This document shows positions 10,417-18,436 of a stretch of DNA of 64,000 nucleotides, in pieces. Position 1 is the first letter of the stretch. Every line of letters starts with the position of its first letter. The notes below the pieces were generated by a model that was not told the origin of the DNA, made no database searches, and worked only from the letters and a program-made list of their open reading frames with translations. The position numbers and the translations under genes were made by a program. Location of the stretch: assembly GCA_963750935.1 (NCBI GenBank), contig CAVVSR010000014.1:682001-746000 (forward strand). Reading direction: 5' to 3'. Source of the DNA: JACCXG01 sp963750935 (lineage in GTDB: Bacteria > Acidobacteriota > Vicinamibacteria > Vicinamibacterales > 2-12-FULL-66-21).

Positions 10417-10860
10417 ATGGCCACGTGTAAGGAAGTGATGACGCAGAATCCGGTGTGCTGCGAACCGGGCGATTCGGTCAGCCGGGTTGCCGGCGTGATG
10501 CGGCAGCAGGACGTCGGCTCGGTTCCCGTCGTCGACTCGCAGAAGGGCAGGCAGCTCGTCGGTATCGTGACCGACCGCGATCTCGTCGTCAAAGTGCTGG
10601 CCGACGGCCGCGCGGCCGATCAGGCGACCGTGAAGGATGCGATGACGGCGAATCCCGTCTGCTGCCGCGAGGAGGACCAGGTGACTCAGGCGCTCGACCG
10701 GATGAAGGAGCGCCAGGTGCGACGGATGCCGATCGTCGATGGGACGGGCCGGCTCGTCGGGATTATTGCTCAGGCGGATATCGCGACCCGCATCAATCGC
10801 GACCAGCAGACCGGAGAGCTCGTGGAAGCGATCTCCGAGTCCGGGACGAGCCGCCGCTAG
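10417..10860 (+). CDS. Tandem CBS-domain protein
   Basis: A 147-residue protein made of a CBS pair (Bateman module) and little else. The two repeats are near-copies: VMTQNPVCCEPGDSVSRVAG with VGSVPVVDSQ and LVGIVTDRDL, then AMTANPVCCREEDQVTQAL with VRRMPIVDGTGRLVGIIAQA. Such stand-alone modules bind adenine nucleotides (AMP, ATP or S-adenosylmethionine) and sense energy state. The start at 10417 has a good GGGGA ribosome binding site eight bases upstream. It is the last gene before the gas vesicle promoter. A link to gas vesicle control is positional only. Confidence 0.9.
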   Translation: MATCKEVMTQNPVCCEPGDSVSRVAGVMRQQDVGSVPVVDSQKGRQLVGIVTDRDLVVKVLADGRAADQATVKDAMTANPVCCREEDQVTQALDRMKERQVRRMPIVDGTGRLVGIIAQADIATRINRDQQTGELVEAISESGTSRR

Positions 10861-10884
10861 GCGGCTCCCGGATTTGCACGGATC

Positions 10885-10944
10885 GTCGCGTTGCCCCTTG
10901 TCTGACTGCAGGTTGTCGCGTTGCCCCTTGTGTAACTGTGGGTT
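10885..10944. repeat. 30-bp direct tandem repeat upstream of the gas vesicle operon
   Basis: Two abutting 30-bp units (10885-10914 and 10915-10944) match at 26 of 30 positions. Both begin GTCGCGTTGCCCCTTGT and end GGTT. The second unit supplies the -35 hexamer TTGCCC and runs to the edge of the -10 box. Repeats in this position commonly serve as activator or repressor sites. Confidence 0.85.
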
Positions 10945-10949
10945 ATAGT
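10921..10949 (+). promoter_or_regulatory. Predicted sigma-70-type promoter of the gas vesicle operon
   Basis: TTGCCC (10921-10926) and TATAGT (10944-10949) are separated by exactly 17 bp, a near-consensus housekeeping promoter. The gvpJ ATG follows eight bases after the -10 box, so the transcript would have almost no leader. It is the only convincing promoter before 20.8 kb, since later genes in the cluster overlap or lie within about 50 bp of each other. Confidence 0.7.
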
Positions 10950-10957
10950 CGGGCGGC

Positions 10958-11293
10958 ATGGCACTCGAGCTCCCAACCCACCATCGTGCGACCGGACTCG
11001 TCGACGTCCTCGATCGCGTGTTGGACAAGGGGCTGGTGATCGCTGGGGACATCAAGGTTTCTCTGGCTGAGGTCGAGCTTCTCACCATCCGCATTCGCCT
11101 GCTGGTGTGCTCACTCGATAAAGCTCAGGAAATCGGCTTGGACTGGTGGCGGTACGACCGCGAGTTGTCTCCGGGTGCGCAGCGCCGGGCGACCCAGGTC
11201 AACGACCAGTTGCAGGCACAGCTCAACCAGCTCGAGCGGAAGGTCGAGGCGTTGACGGCCGCGGCGACGCCGCGTCGCAAGCGGTCACGATAG
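10958..11293 (+). CDS. gvpJ: Gas vesicle protein GvpJ (GvpA family)
   Basis: A 111-residue GvpA-family protein, first gene of the operon. The core GLVDVLDRVLDKGLVIAGDI, then KVSLAEVELLTIRIRLLVCSLDKAQEIGLDWW, matches GvpJ rather than the main shell protein. The DWW ending and long C-terminal coiled-coil tail (QLQAQLNQLERKVEAL) are typical of GvpJ, a minor nucleation-type component. The tail ends in a basic PRRKRSR. The ATG follows a -10 box by eight bases with no Shine-Dalgarno. Confidence 0.9.
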   Translation: MALELPTHHRATGLVDVLDRVLDKGLVIAGDIKVSLAEVELLTIRIRLLVCSLDKAQEIGLDWWRYDRELSPGAQRRATQVNDQLQAQLNQLERKVEALTAAATPRRKRSR

Positions 11294-11321
11294 AGGCGGG
11301 CGTCACCAGCAGGAGCAACGA

Positions 11322-11685
11322 ATGGCAGTTGAACGAGCGCCAGGCGGGACAAGTCTCATCGACGTGCTCGACCGCGTCCTGGACAAGGGCATCGTCATCG
11401 ATGCCTGGGTCCGTGTGTCGCTGGTCGGCATCGACCTGATCACCGTCGAGGCGCGGGTCGTGGTGGCGTCGATCGACACGTATCTCGAAGTACTCGGAAG
11501 CCGTTGGCCAGGTGACGCCGATGTCGCGTCCGCAGGCTGAGCTGACCGCGCACCAGAACGTCATTGCCGAGAACGCGGCGCTTCGTGCGGAGCTGGCGGC
11601 GACCAAGACGGCGGCGACCAAGACGGCGGCGACGAAGGCGAAGGGTACGCGGCCGGCGCGCCGGCGTTCGACTACCGAGGCTTAA
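11322..11685 (+). CDS. gvpA: Gas vesicle structural protein GvpA, frameshifted, with basic repeat tail
   Basis: The amphipathic shell-forming core is intact: SLIDVLDRVLDKGIVIDAWV, RVSLVGIDLITVEARVVVAS, then IDTYLE. A GGAG ribosome binding site precedes the ATG. As written, the frame ends at 11540 after a non-family tail. Removing one A at 11488-11489 gives YLEYSEAVGQVTPMSRPQ, the expected GvpA ending, and the frame runs on to TAA 11685. The restored 120-residue protein has an unusual tail of helical NVIAENAALRAELAATK followed by AATKT repeats, encoded by a 15-bp tandem repeat at 11596-11637, and PARRR. GvpA is usually about 70-75 residues, so the tail is notable. Confidence 0.9.
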
Positions 11686-11688
11686 CGG

Positions 11689-13815
11689 GTGCGCGGGGCC
11701 GTTGCGCCGGTCGTGCAGGTCGCGGCCAGTGAGCTCGAGGCGAAGCTTGCGCTCGCCGAGTTCCTGCTCGCCAGCACGGACCTGCAGATTTCGGCCCGAC
11801 GCGCGGTCGACTGGCTCGTCTCCCAGACCACCATCCGCCACGCCGCGGTGGCGCTCGCGGAACCGAGCACCAGCCAGGTGCTGCTGGTCGCCGAGCACGG
11901 CATCTCCAGCTCCGCGATCGTCGATTTCGTCCTGACCCGCGAAGACGAGGGGCACCCGCTGATCACGGCGATGAACCGGCGCGAGCCGACCTACTTCGAC
12001 GGCGGCCAGTCGTTCCGGTCGCCGCTCGACGGCCGCTTCCACGCCATTCCCCTGCGATCGGACGACGACGCGGTGGCGCACGGCCTGCTGCTGGCGAGCA
12101 GCAGCGGATCCGAGCCGACCCCCGAAACGCTCTGGCTCGCCAACGTCCTCTCCAAGCAGGTTTCCCGTCTTCTCAGCCGCCAGTCGCTGGCGGAAACCCG
12201 GTTCGGGCAGGAGCGGATGCTGCTGTACAGCATCATCAACGCCGTCACCGACCCGATCCTGCTGACCGACACCGAAGGCAAGTTGATCATCGCGAACAGC
12301 CACGCGGAGAAGCTGTTCGCCGCTCCCGAGGACGCCAGCGAAGGATGGCGGCGCGCGGTCGGCCTCAACAACATGCTGTTCTCCGCCGCGCTGTCGACGA
12401 GCGCCGTGTCCGATCTCGAGCTGGCGCGGCGCGAGCTGCTGCTCGTGGATCCGTTGGAGGGCAGCGACCTTCTGTTCGAGCTCCTGAGCTCGCGGGCGAA
12501 GGACGAACGTCAAGGCACCTACGTCGTCTCGATCCTGCGGAACGTCACCGATCTGGCGCGCGCGAAGGAAGAGATCGAAGAGAGCTACCGCACCCTGCGC
12601 ATCGCGCAGGCGGAGGTTCGCGACGAGCGCCACCGCCTCGAGCTCATCATCGACTCGGTCGCCGACCCCATCCTCGTCACCGACGAAGAAGGGGACATCG
12701 TGCTGATGAACGAGCCGGCCGAACGGCTGTTCAATGTGCCGAACACGGCCGACGAAGGGGCGCAGCGGTGCGTTCGCGCGAACGGTGCGCACCTGACCTC
12801 GTTCGTGTCCAACGTCCTGACCCGTTCGGGTGAACAGCGGTATCGCGGCGAGATCCAGTTGTCCGACCCGGTGACCGGCAATTCGCTCCCGGTCGAGGGC
12901 GTCGCCGGCACGATCCTGTCGGAGCAGGGCGAGCTGATGTGGGTCGTGACGATCCTCCACGACCTCACCGAGGCGATCGAGAAGGCCCGGCTCTACGAGC
13001 AGCTGCGCCAGGCCTCGGCGCAGCTCGAGCTCAAGGTCCAGGAAGCGACCGCGGAGCTCGCGGAGCAGAACGAGCTGCTGCGGCGGCAGCACATCGCGCT
13101 CGAACAGGCGTCGGCGTTGAAGTCCCAGTTCCTCGCCAACATGTCGCACGAGTTCAGGACGCCGCTCAACGCGATCCTGGGCTATACGCACATGCTGCTG
13201 AACGGCGTCACCGGCACGATCTCGGACCAGCAGCGCAAGAGCCTGACGCGCATCGACTCGAACTCCCGGCACCTGCTCGCGCTGATCAACGACATCCTCG
13301 ACATCACCCGCATCGAGGCTGGCCGGATGCCGCTGAACCTGACGAGCTTCGGCATTCCCGAGCTCGTCCACGAGGTGATGGCGGAGCTCGAGCCGATCAT
13401 CAAGCAGCGCTCGACGCTGGTCGTCTCGGCGAAGATGCCGCGCGGCCTGCGGACGCTGAAGAGCGATCGTCAGAAGGTCAAGCAGGTCGTGCTGAACCTG
13501 CTCAGCAATGCGTTGAAGTTCACACCGGCCGGGTCGGTGATCATTGCGGCGGCGTATGATGAGGACGGGAAGACGGTTGCCATCTCGGTGCAGGACACCG
13601 GGGTTGGCATCTCGCGCGAAGATCAAGCGAAGGTGTTCGAGGACTTCCGGCAGCTCGATACGTCGCCCACTCGCGGGTACGGCGGGACGGGCCTGGGGTT
13701 GTCGATCTGCCGGCGACTTGCCCAGATGCTTGGTGGCAGCATCGAGCTCCTGAGCGACGTCAGCCGGGGTTCAACGTTTACTCTGAAGCTGCCCGCACGG
13801 TTGCGGCGACGGTGA
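11689..13815 (+). CDS. Cytoplasmic GAF-PAS-PAS sensor histidine kinase in the gas vesicle operon
   Basis: A 708-residue kinase without membrane segments. The N-terminal 160 residues look like a GAF-type sensor. Two PAS domains follow, with related openings LLYSIINAVTDPILLTDTEG and LELIIDSVADPILVTDEEGD, then a coiled coil. HisKA has SHEFRTPLN with phospho-acceptor His487. The ATPase domain has N-box LLSNALKFTP, G1 DTGVGIS, F-box FEDFRQLD and G2 GGTGLGLSI. The GTG start lies three bases after the gvpA stop, and the end overlaps the receiver gene as GTGA. Lack of membrane segments implies an intracellular cue. The ligand is unknown. Confidence 0.95.
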   Translation: MRGAVAPVVQVAASELEAKLALAEFLLASTDLQISARRAVDWLVSQTTIRHAAVALAEPSTSQVLLVAEHGISSSAIVDFVLTREDEGHPLITAMNRREPTYFDGGQSFRSPLDGRFHAIPLRSDDDAVAHGLLLASSSGSEPTPETLWLANVLSKQVSRLLSRQSLAETRFGQERMLLYSIINAVTDPILLTDTEGKLIIANSHAEKLFAAPEDASEGWRRAVGLNNMLFSAALSTSAVSDLELARRELLLVDPLEGSDLLFELLSSRAKDERQGTYVVSILRNVTDLARAKEEIEESYRTLRIAQAEVRDERHRLELIIDSVADPILVTDEEGDIVLMNEPAERLFNVPNTADEGAQRCVRANGAHLTSFVSNVLTRSGEQRYRGEIQLSDPVTGNSLPVEGVAGTILSEQGELMWVVTILHDLTEAIEKARLYEQLRQASAQLELKVQEATAELAEQNELLRRQHIALEQASALKSQFLANMSHEFRTPLNAILGYTHMLLNGVTGTISDQQRKSLTRIDSNSRHLLALINDILDITRIEAGRMPLNLTSFGIPELVHEVMAELEPIIKQRSTLVVSAKMPRGLRTLKSDRQKVKQVVLNLLSNALKFTPAGSVIIAAAYDEDGKTVAISVQDTGVGISREDQAKVFEDFRQLDTSPTRGYGGTGLGLSICRRLAQMLGGSIELLSDVSRGSTFTLKLPARLRRR

Positions 13816-14261
13816 GCGACACAGGGATGGACAAGGCCACTAACCAGCCGCTCGTGCTGGTTGTCGAGGACTACCAGGACGCCCGCGAGATGTACGCGGC
13901 CTACCTGATGTTCTCCGGCTATCGCGTCGCGGAAGCCACCAACGGGATCGAGGCGATCGAGAAAACCGTCGAGCTGATGCCGGATATCATCCTGATGGAT
14001 CTCGCACTCCCGCGAATGGACGGCTGGGAGGCGACGCGGCGCCTGAAGCTCGACGAACGGACGAAGCACATTCCGATCGTGGCCCTGACCGGTCACGCGC
14101 TCGCCGGCCACGCCGAGGGCGCGCGTCAGGCCGGCTGCGACGCCTTCGTCACGAAGCCGTGCCTGCCGGACGCGCTGGTGGCCGAGATCCAGCGGATGCT
14201 CTCGGGACGAGCCGAGTCGGCGTCCGGCAAGAAGAACCCACGGTCAGGACGCGCCCGGTAA
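13812..14261 (+). CDS. Single-domain response regulator (CheY-like receiver)
   Basis: A 149-residue receiver domain: acidic pocket VVEDYQD, phospho-acceptor Asp63 in IILMDLALPRMDG, switch Thr in ALTGHA and Lys115 in VTKPC. The C-terminal 25 residues are short, basic and disordered, so there is no DNA-binding output domain. Coupled to the kinase by a GTGA overlap, it is its likely partner. Output would be by protein contact or onward phosphotransfer rather than direct transcription control. It lies directly before the first gvpF/L gene. Confidence 0.95.
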   Translation: MSDTGMDKATNQPLVLVVEDYQDAREMYAAYLMFSGYRVAEATNGIEAIEKTVELMPDIILMDLALPRMDGWEATRRLKLDERTKHIPIVALTGHALAGHAEGARQAGCDAFVTKPCLPDALVAEIQRMLSGRAESASGKKNPRSGRAR

Positions 14262-14280
14262 CCCTAACCCCTTCGCAGCG

Positions 14281-15231
14281 ATGGCCAAGACAACCACCCA
14301 CAAGAAGCTCAAGAGCCGGGCCAAACCGAAGCGGGCGACCGCCGCCCCCACCCGCGAGCGCGCGACGCGTGAACGCTCGGCGCCGGCGATGCCGGCGGCG
14401 CGCGGCCGGCTCGATCGCGTGAAGATGCCGTCGCCGTCGGCCAAGTCCGCGCGCGCCGACTCCGCCGCCGCGGACGAGTCCAACGAGGGCAAGTACGTCT
14501 ACTGCATCATCAAGACGCAGTCGCCCCTGACCTTCGGGCCGCTCGGCATCGGCATCGATCCCGCGAACACGCACACCGTCAACTACCGCGACATCGCCGC
14601 GGTCGTGTCCAACACGCCGATGGTGGTGCAGGACCCGACCCGCGACAACGTGCTCGCGCACCAGCGCGTCAACGAGACGGTCATGCAGCAGCACACCGTC
14701 ATCCCGATGTCGTTCGGCACCGTGTTCAAGACCGACGACGACATCATCGAGCTGCTGCGCTCGGCCTACGACGCCTTCACCGACGTCCTCAACAAGATGC
14801 AGGACAAGTTCGAGTTCGGCTTGAAGGTGTTGTGGGACCGCGACCAGATCATCCGCGAGATCGAGGAGGAGGACGAGGACATCCGGCGGCTCAAGGGGGA
14901 GATCTCGTCGCAGAAGGGCTCGACCTACTTCGCCCGGATGCAGTACGGCCGGCTGATCGACGCGGCGCTGCAGGCGCGCTCCGAGCGCTACGTCGCCGAG
15001 ATCTTCCAGGCGCTCCGCGACGTCTCGGTGGCGTCGCGCTCCAACAAGCCGATCGGCGATCGCATGATCATGAACGCCGCGTTCCTGGTCGGCCGCGAGA
15101 TGGAGCACGCGTTCGACTCGCGGGTCAAGGACATCGGCCAGCGCTACGACAAGCTGACGTTCAAGTACACCGGCCCGTGGCCGCCGTACAACTTCGTCAA
15201 TATCCGGCTGAAGCTGGAACGGGCGCATTGA
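14281..15231 (+). CDS. Gas vesicle protein GvpF/GvpL, copy 1, with long basic N-terminal extension
   Basis: A 316-residue GvpF/L-family protein, by family needed for gas vesicle assembly and contacting GvpA. The family part starts at KYVYCIIKTQSPLTFGPLG (about residue 75) and includes the MSFGTVF segment and the closing signature YTGPWPPYNFVNIRL. The first 70 residues are an Ala/Lys/Arg/Ser-rich extension not normally present in this family. The ATG at 14281 was kept because the frame is open and high-GC throughout. A start nearer residue 48 (MPSPSAK) is possible. No Shine-Dalgarno is obvious. Confidence 0.92.
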   Translation: MAKTTTHKKLKSRAKPKRATAAPTRERATRERSAPAMPAARGRLDRVKMPSPSAKSARADSAAADESNEGKYVYCIIKTQSPLTFGPLGIGIDPANTHTVNYRDIAAVVSNTPMVVQDPTRDNVLAHQRVNETVMQQHTVIPMSFGTVFKTDDDIIELLRSAYDAFTDVLNKMQDKFEFGLKVLWDRDQIIREIEEEDEDIRRLKGEISSQKGSTYFARMQYGRLIDAALQARSERYVAEIFQALRDVSVASRSNKPIGDRMIMNAAFLVGREMEHAFDSRVKDIGQRYDKLTFKYTGPWPPYNFVNIRLKLERAH

Positions 15232-15249
15232 CCGGTCGCTGAGGCGCGC

Positions 15250-15552
15250 GTGGTCATCCTCGACACCATCCTGATCGGCGGCCTCCGCTTCGTGTTCGAC
15301 AAGATCGCGGCCGCGGTCGACACCGAGCTCAACGACGACACCTCGCTGCGCGAGCAGCTGCTCGCCGCGCAGATGCGGGTCGAGCTCGGCGAGATGAGCG
15401 AGGCGGAGTTCGCGGCGTTCGAGGAAGACATCCTGACGCGGCTGCGCGAGATCCGCGAGCGCCGCCAGGGCGCCGAGCCGGCCGCGCTCTCACCCAGCGA
15501 GTACAAGATCACCGGCATCGATGCGACGTTCGAAGGCGACGAGCATCGCTGA
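15250..15552 (+). CDS. gvpG: Gas vesicle protein GvpG
   Basis: A 100-residue GvpG homologue: VILDTILIGGLRFVFDKIAA, then a helical segment with LREQLLAAQMRVELGEMSEA and ILTRLREIRERR. GvpG is a small soluble assembly factor encoded next to gvpF/L in most clusters, as here, 18 bases after copy 1. The start is GTG at 15250. Its last 32 bases overlap the first ATPase gene in another frame, suggesting coupling. Confidence 0.93.
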   Translation: MVILDTILIGGLRFVFDKIAAAVDTELNDDTSLREQLLAAQMRVELGEMSEAEFAAFEEDILTRLREIRERRQGAEPAALSPSEYKITGIDATFEGDEHR

Positions 15553-16536
15553 CCCCCGCGTCCCGTCGAACACTCCTCGATACACGTTCGTAGGCGGAAA
15601 GGGCGGCGTCGGCAAGACCACGTGCGCGGCCGCGATGGCGATTCGCGCCGCCCGCGCCGGCTTCGCGACGCTGGTCATCTCCACCGATCCGGCGCCGTCG
15701 CTCGGCGACGCCCTCGATCAGCGGCTCGCCGCCGCGCCCCGTCCGGTCGCCCGCGTCCGCGGCCTCCACGCGGTCGAAGTGGACGCCGCCCGCGCCCTCG
15801 ATGCCTGGATCGCCGAGCGCCGCGCCACGCTCGAGGAGATCGCCCTGCGCGGCACCTGGCTCGATCGCGACGACGTGTCCCGCCTGCTGAAGCTGTCCCT
15901 GCCCGGCATCGACGAGGTCGCGGCGCTCCTGCGGATCGCCGACCTCGGCGGCTCCGGCCGCTACGATCGCATCATCGTCGACACCGCCCCGACCGGGCAT
16001 CTGCTGCGCATGATGGAGATGCCGGGCGTCCTCCGCGGCATGGCGCTGGTGTTCGATCACATGCAGGCGAAGCACCGCATCATGGTCGAGGCGCTCCGCG
16101 GCGGCTGGACAGCCGATGCCGCCGACGACCTGATCCAGCAGATCGGCCAGGAGGCCGAGCGCATGGCGGCGCTGCTTCGCGATGCGACGCAGGCACGCGT
16201 GGCGTGGGTGACGCTGCCAGAGCAGATGGCCGTCGACGAGACTGCCGACGCGCTGACGTGGCTGAGCGGCCACGGCATGACGGTCGATACGGTGCTGGTG
16301 AATCGCGTCACCTTGCCGCCGCCCCAGCCCTGCCGCTGGTGCCAGGGACGCCGGCGCATCGAACGTGCGGCGGTCAAGCGCCTCCGGCGCGGCGCATCAG
16401 GGCGGTCCCTGATACTGATCCCGGCCGCGTCACGCGAGCCGCGCGGCGTGACGGCGCTCGACGCGATCGGCGGCGCGATCGACGGATCGGCGCCGCTGTC
16501 GCCGATCGGTCGCCAGTCGCGCCACGGGCCGCGTGA
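15521..16536 (+). CDS. ArsA/Get3-like ATPase 1 in the gas vesicle operon
   Basis: A deviant Walker A P-loop ATPase of the ArsA/GET3 family. The signature GGKGGVGKTT lies at residues 25-34, switch DTAPTGH at 154-160 and CRWC (CxxC) at 271-274, close to where Get3 carries its zinc/dimer cysteines. Family-like sequence ends near 16490. The frame stays open to 17059 but reads non-family Arg-rich sequence, overlapping ATPase 2. The end given here is the TGA that overlaps the ATPase 2 GTG. A +1 shift at about 16470-16530 would instead fuse both into one tandem protein like bacterial ArsA. No arsenical pump gene is nearby. Confidence 0.8.
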
Positions 16537-17606
16537 CCGCGTCGTTCCCCGCATCGCTGCGCGTATCCGCACCGCCCGCGCTCGTGGATGCGCGCACGCG
16601 GCTGGTGATGTTCGGCGGCAAGGGAGGCGTCGGCAAGACGACCTGCGCCGCCGCCGTGGCGGTGAGGTTGGCGGTCGCCGATCGCCACAAGCGTGTGCTG
16701 CTGCTGTCGGCGGACCCGGCGCATTCACTCGGCGATGCCCTCGGCGCTCCCGTGACCGACGATCCCGGACCGATCCGCGGCGGCCCGCCCAACCTCTCGG
16801 TGCGCGAGCTGGACGCGCAGCGCGCGCTGCAGCAGCTGCGGGGCCGGCTCGCCGACGCGATCGAAGGATTGTTCGCGCGGCTGACAGGCAGCGGCGGGCT
16901 GGAGGCGGGGTTGGACGCCGGGCTGGCCGTGCACGACCGCCGCGTGATCCACGACCTGATCGATCTCGCGCCGCCCGGCATCGACGAGCTCGTGGCGATG
17001 ATCGAAGTGCTTGCCGCGCTCGATGGCTCGCCGGACGACGAGACCCTGCTCGTGATTGACACCGCGCCGACCGGGCACGCGCTGCGGCTGATCGAGATGC
17101 CGGCGCTCGTCCACGACTGGGTCAAGGCGCTGATGGCCATCCTGCTCAAGTACCAGCCGGTCGTCGGCGTCGGGGAGCTGGGTGCCGTCCTGCTGAGGCT
17201 GTCGCAGGGGCTGGGACGGCTGCGGGAGCTGATGGCCGATCCAGTCCGGACGCGATTCATCGCCGTGACCCGCGCCGCGGTGCTGCCCCGCGCCGAGACG
17301 GTTCGCCTGTTGAAGCGGCTCGGTGCCGCCGGCGTCAGCGCGCCGCTGGTCGTCGTCAATGCGGCTGGGGCCGGGACCTGCCGCCGCTGCCGCGTTGACG
17401 CGGCGACCCAGGCGACGGAGATCGCCGCGCTTCAGCGCCAGACGGCGACCCGCGGCAAGGGGCCGGCGACGCTCGTGGCACGAGCCGAGATGCCGCCCCC
17501 TCATGGGCCGCGCCGGCTCGGCGAGTGGCAGACGACCTGGCGGGCCGTGACCGTCGCCGGAGCAAGGCCGGGCCGCGCCGCGGCCGGATCGCGAGGCCGG
17601 AGGTGA
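16533..17606 (+). CDS. ArsA/Get3-like ATPase 2 in the gas vesicle operon
   Basis: A 357-residue second ArsA/GET3-family ATPase. GGKGGVGKTT lies at residues 28-37, SADPAHSLGDALG after it, DTAPTGHALRLIEMP from 176 and a CRRC pair at 283-286. It diverges from ATPase 1 outside these motifs, so this is an old duplication. The GTG start overlaps a TGA in another frame. If the upstream frame is shifted, this is the second half of a single double-ATPase. Known relatives insert tail-anchored membrane proteins or drive ArsB. Acting here on hydrophobic GvpA-type proteins is an inference from position. Confidence 0.88.
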   Translation: MTASFPASLRVSAPPALVDARTRLVMFGGKGGVGKTTCAAAVAVRLAVADRHKRVLLLSADPAHSLGDALGAPVTDDPGPIRGGPPNLSVRELDAQRALQQLRGRLADAIEGLFARLTGSGGLEAGLDAGLAVHDRRVIHDLIDLAPPGIDELVAMIEVLAALDGSPDDETLLVIDTAPTGHALRLIEMPALVHDWVKALMAILLKYQPVVGVGELGAVLLRLSQGLGRLRELMADPVRTRFIAVTRAAVLPRAETVRLLKRLGAAGVSAPLVVVNAAGAGTCRRCRVDAATQATEIAALQRQTATRGKGPATLVARAEMPPPHGPRRLGEWQTTWRAVTVAGARPGRAAAGSRGRR

Positions 17607-17656
17607 CGCGCGCGGTGCGATATCATCCGATCCGGTCGCTGTCCTCCTGAGGCTTC

Positions 17657-18436
17657 ATGTCCCGCGCCGTATATCTCTATTGTGTCGTCAGCAGCGCGCG
17701 GAAGCCGCGGATCGGCGGCGTGCCTCCAGGACTGCCCGGCGCCGAGCGGCCGGCACCCGTTCAGCTCGACGACGGGTTGTGGCTGGTGACGGCGTCCGTA
17801 CCGCTCGATCGCTACGGTCCGGAACCGCTCGAGGCATCGCTGCGCGATCTCGACTGGGTCGCGTCGATCGCGCTGGCGCACGAAGCGGTGGTGGAGTTCT
17901 TCGTGCGCTCGCCCGGCGCCTCGGTGATCCCGATGAAGCTCTTCACGATGTTCTCCACGGATGGACGGGCATCGGCCGAGATGCGCAAGCGGCGCCGCGA
18001 GCTCGCGCGCGTGTTCGAACGGATCGCAGGGTGCGAGGAGTGGGGCGTGCGCGTGATGCAGGGCCGGCTCCGTGTGCCTCGCCGCGCCACCCTCAAGCCG
18101 CCGGCCAGCGGCGCGGCCTTCCTCCGCGCACGGAAAGAGGCACGCGACGAGTCCCGCGACGCGGCGGCGGCCACGTTCGAAGCCGCCGATGCCGCGTTCG
18201 CCGCGCTGTCGGAGATCGCGCGCGAGGGGCGCCGTCGTGCGGACGAGGCCGCCGGGGTCACGGCGCCCGCGCTCGACGCCGCGTTCCTGGTTCCGCTGCG
18301 CCGCCGTGCCCGCTTCCGCACCGCGGCCGCGCGTCTGGCCAAGACCGTCTCCGCCAGCGGCGGCGAGATGACCCTCAGTGGCCCCTGGCCGCCGTACAAC
18401 TTCGTCAGTCCATCCCCGGGCGAGCCGCGGCCGTGA
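17657..18436 (+). CDS. Gas vesicle protein GvpF/GvpL, copy 2
   Basis: A 259-residue GvpF/L homologue: N-terminal VYLYCVVSSA, a central VIPMKLFTMF segment, an Ala/Arg-rich helical region, and the closing motif LSGPWPPYNFVS shared with copy 1. The ATG at 17657 is preceded by GTCCTCCTGAGGC, a possible ribosome site. The stop overlaps the next gene as GTGA. Clusters often carry two or more GvpF/L paralogues with distinct, non-redundant assembly roles. Confidence 0.9.
   Translation: MSRAVYLYCVVSSARKPRIGGVPPGLPGAERPAPVQLDDGLWLVTASVPLDRYGPEPLEASLRDLDWVASIALAHEAVVEFFVRSPGASVIPMKLFTMFSTDGRASAEMRKRRRELARVFERIAGCEEWGVRVMQGRLRVPRRATLKPPASGAAFLRARKEARDESRDAAAATFEAADAAFAALSEIAREGRRRADEAAGVTAPALDAAFLVPLRRRARFRTAAARLAKTVSASGGEMTLSGPWPPYNFVSPSPGEPRP

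Noticed and set aside
11521..11685. Separate 54-residue gene starting MSRPQAELTAHQ
   Set aside because: It is in register with gvpA once one base is removed and supplies the expected end of that protein.
11440..13626. 728-codon minus-strand frame over the histidine kinase
   Set aside because: Antisense shadow of a gene with every kinase motif; no recognisable domain of its own.
15521..17606. Arsenic resistance module
   Set aside because: ArsA-like ATPases are present but no arsB, arsR, arsC or acr3; the neighbours are all gas vesicle genes.
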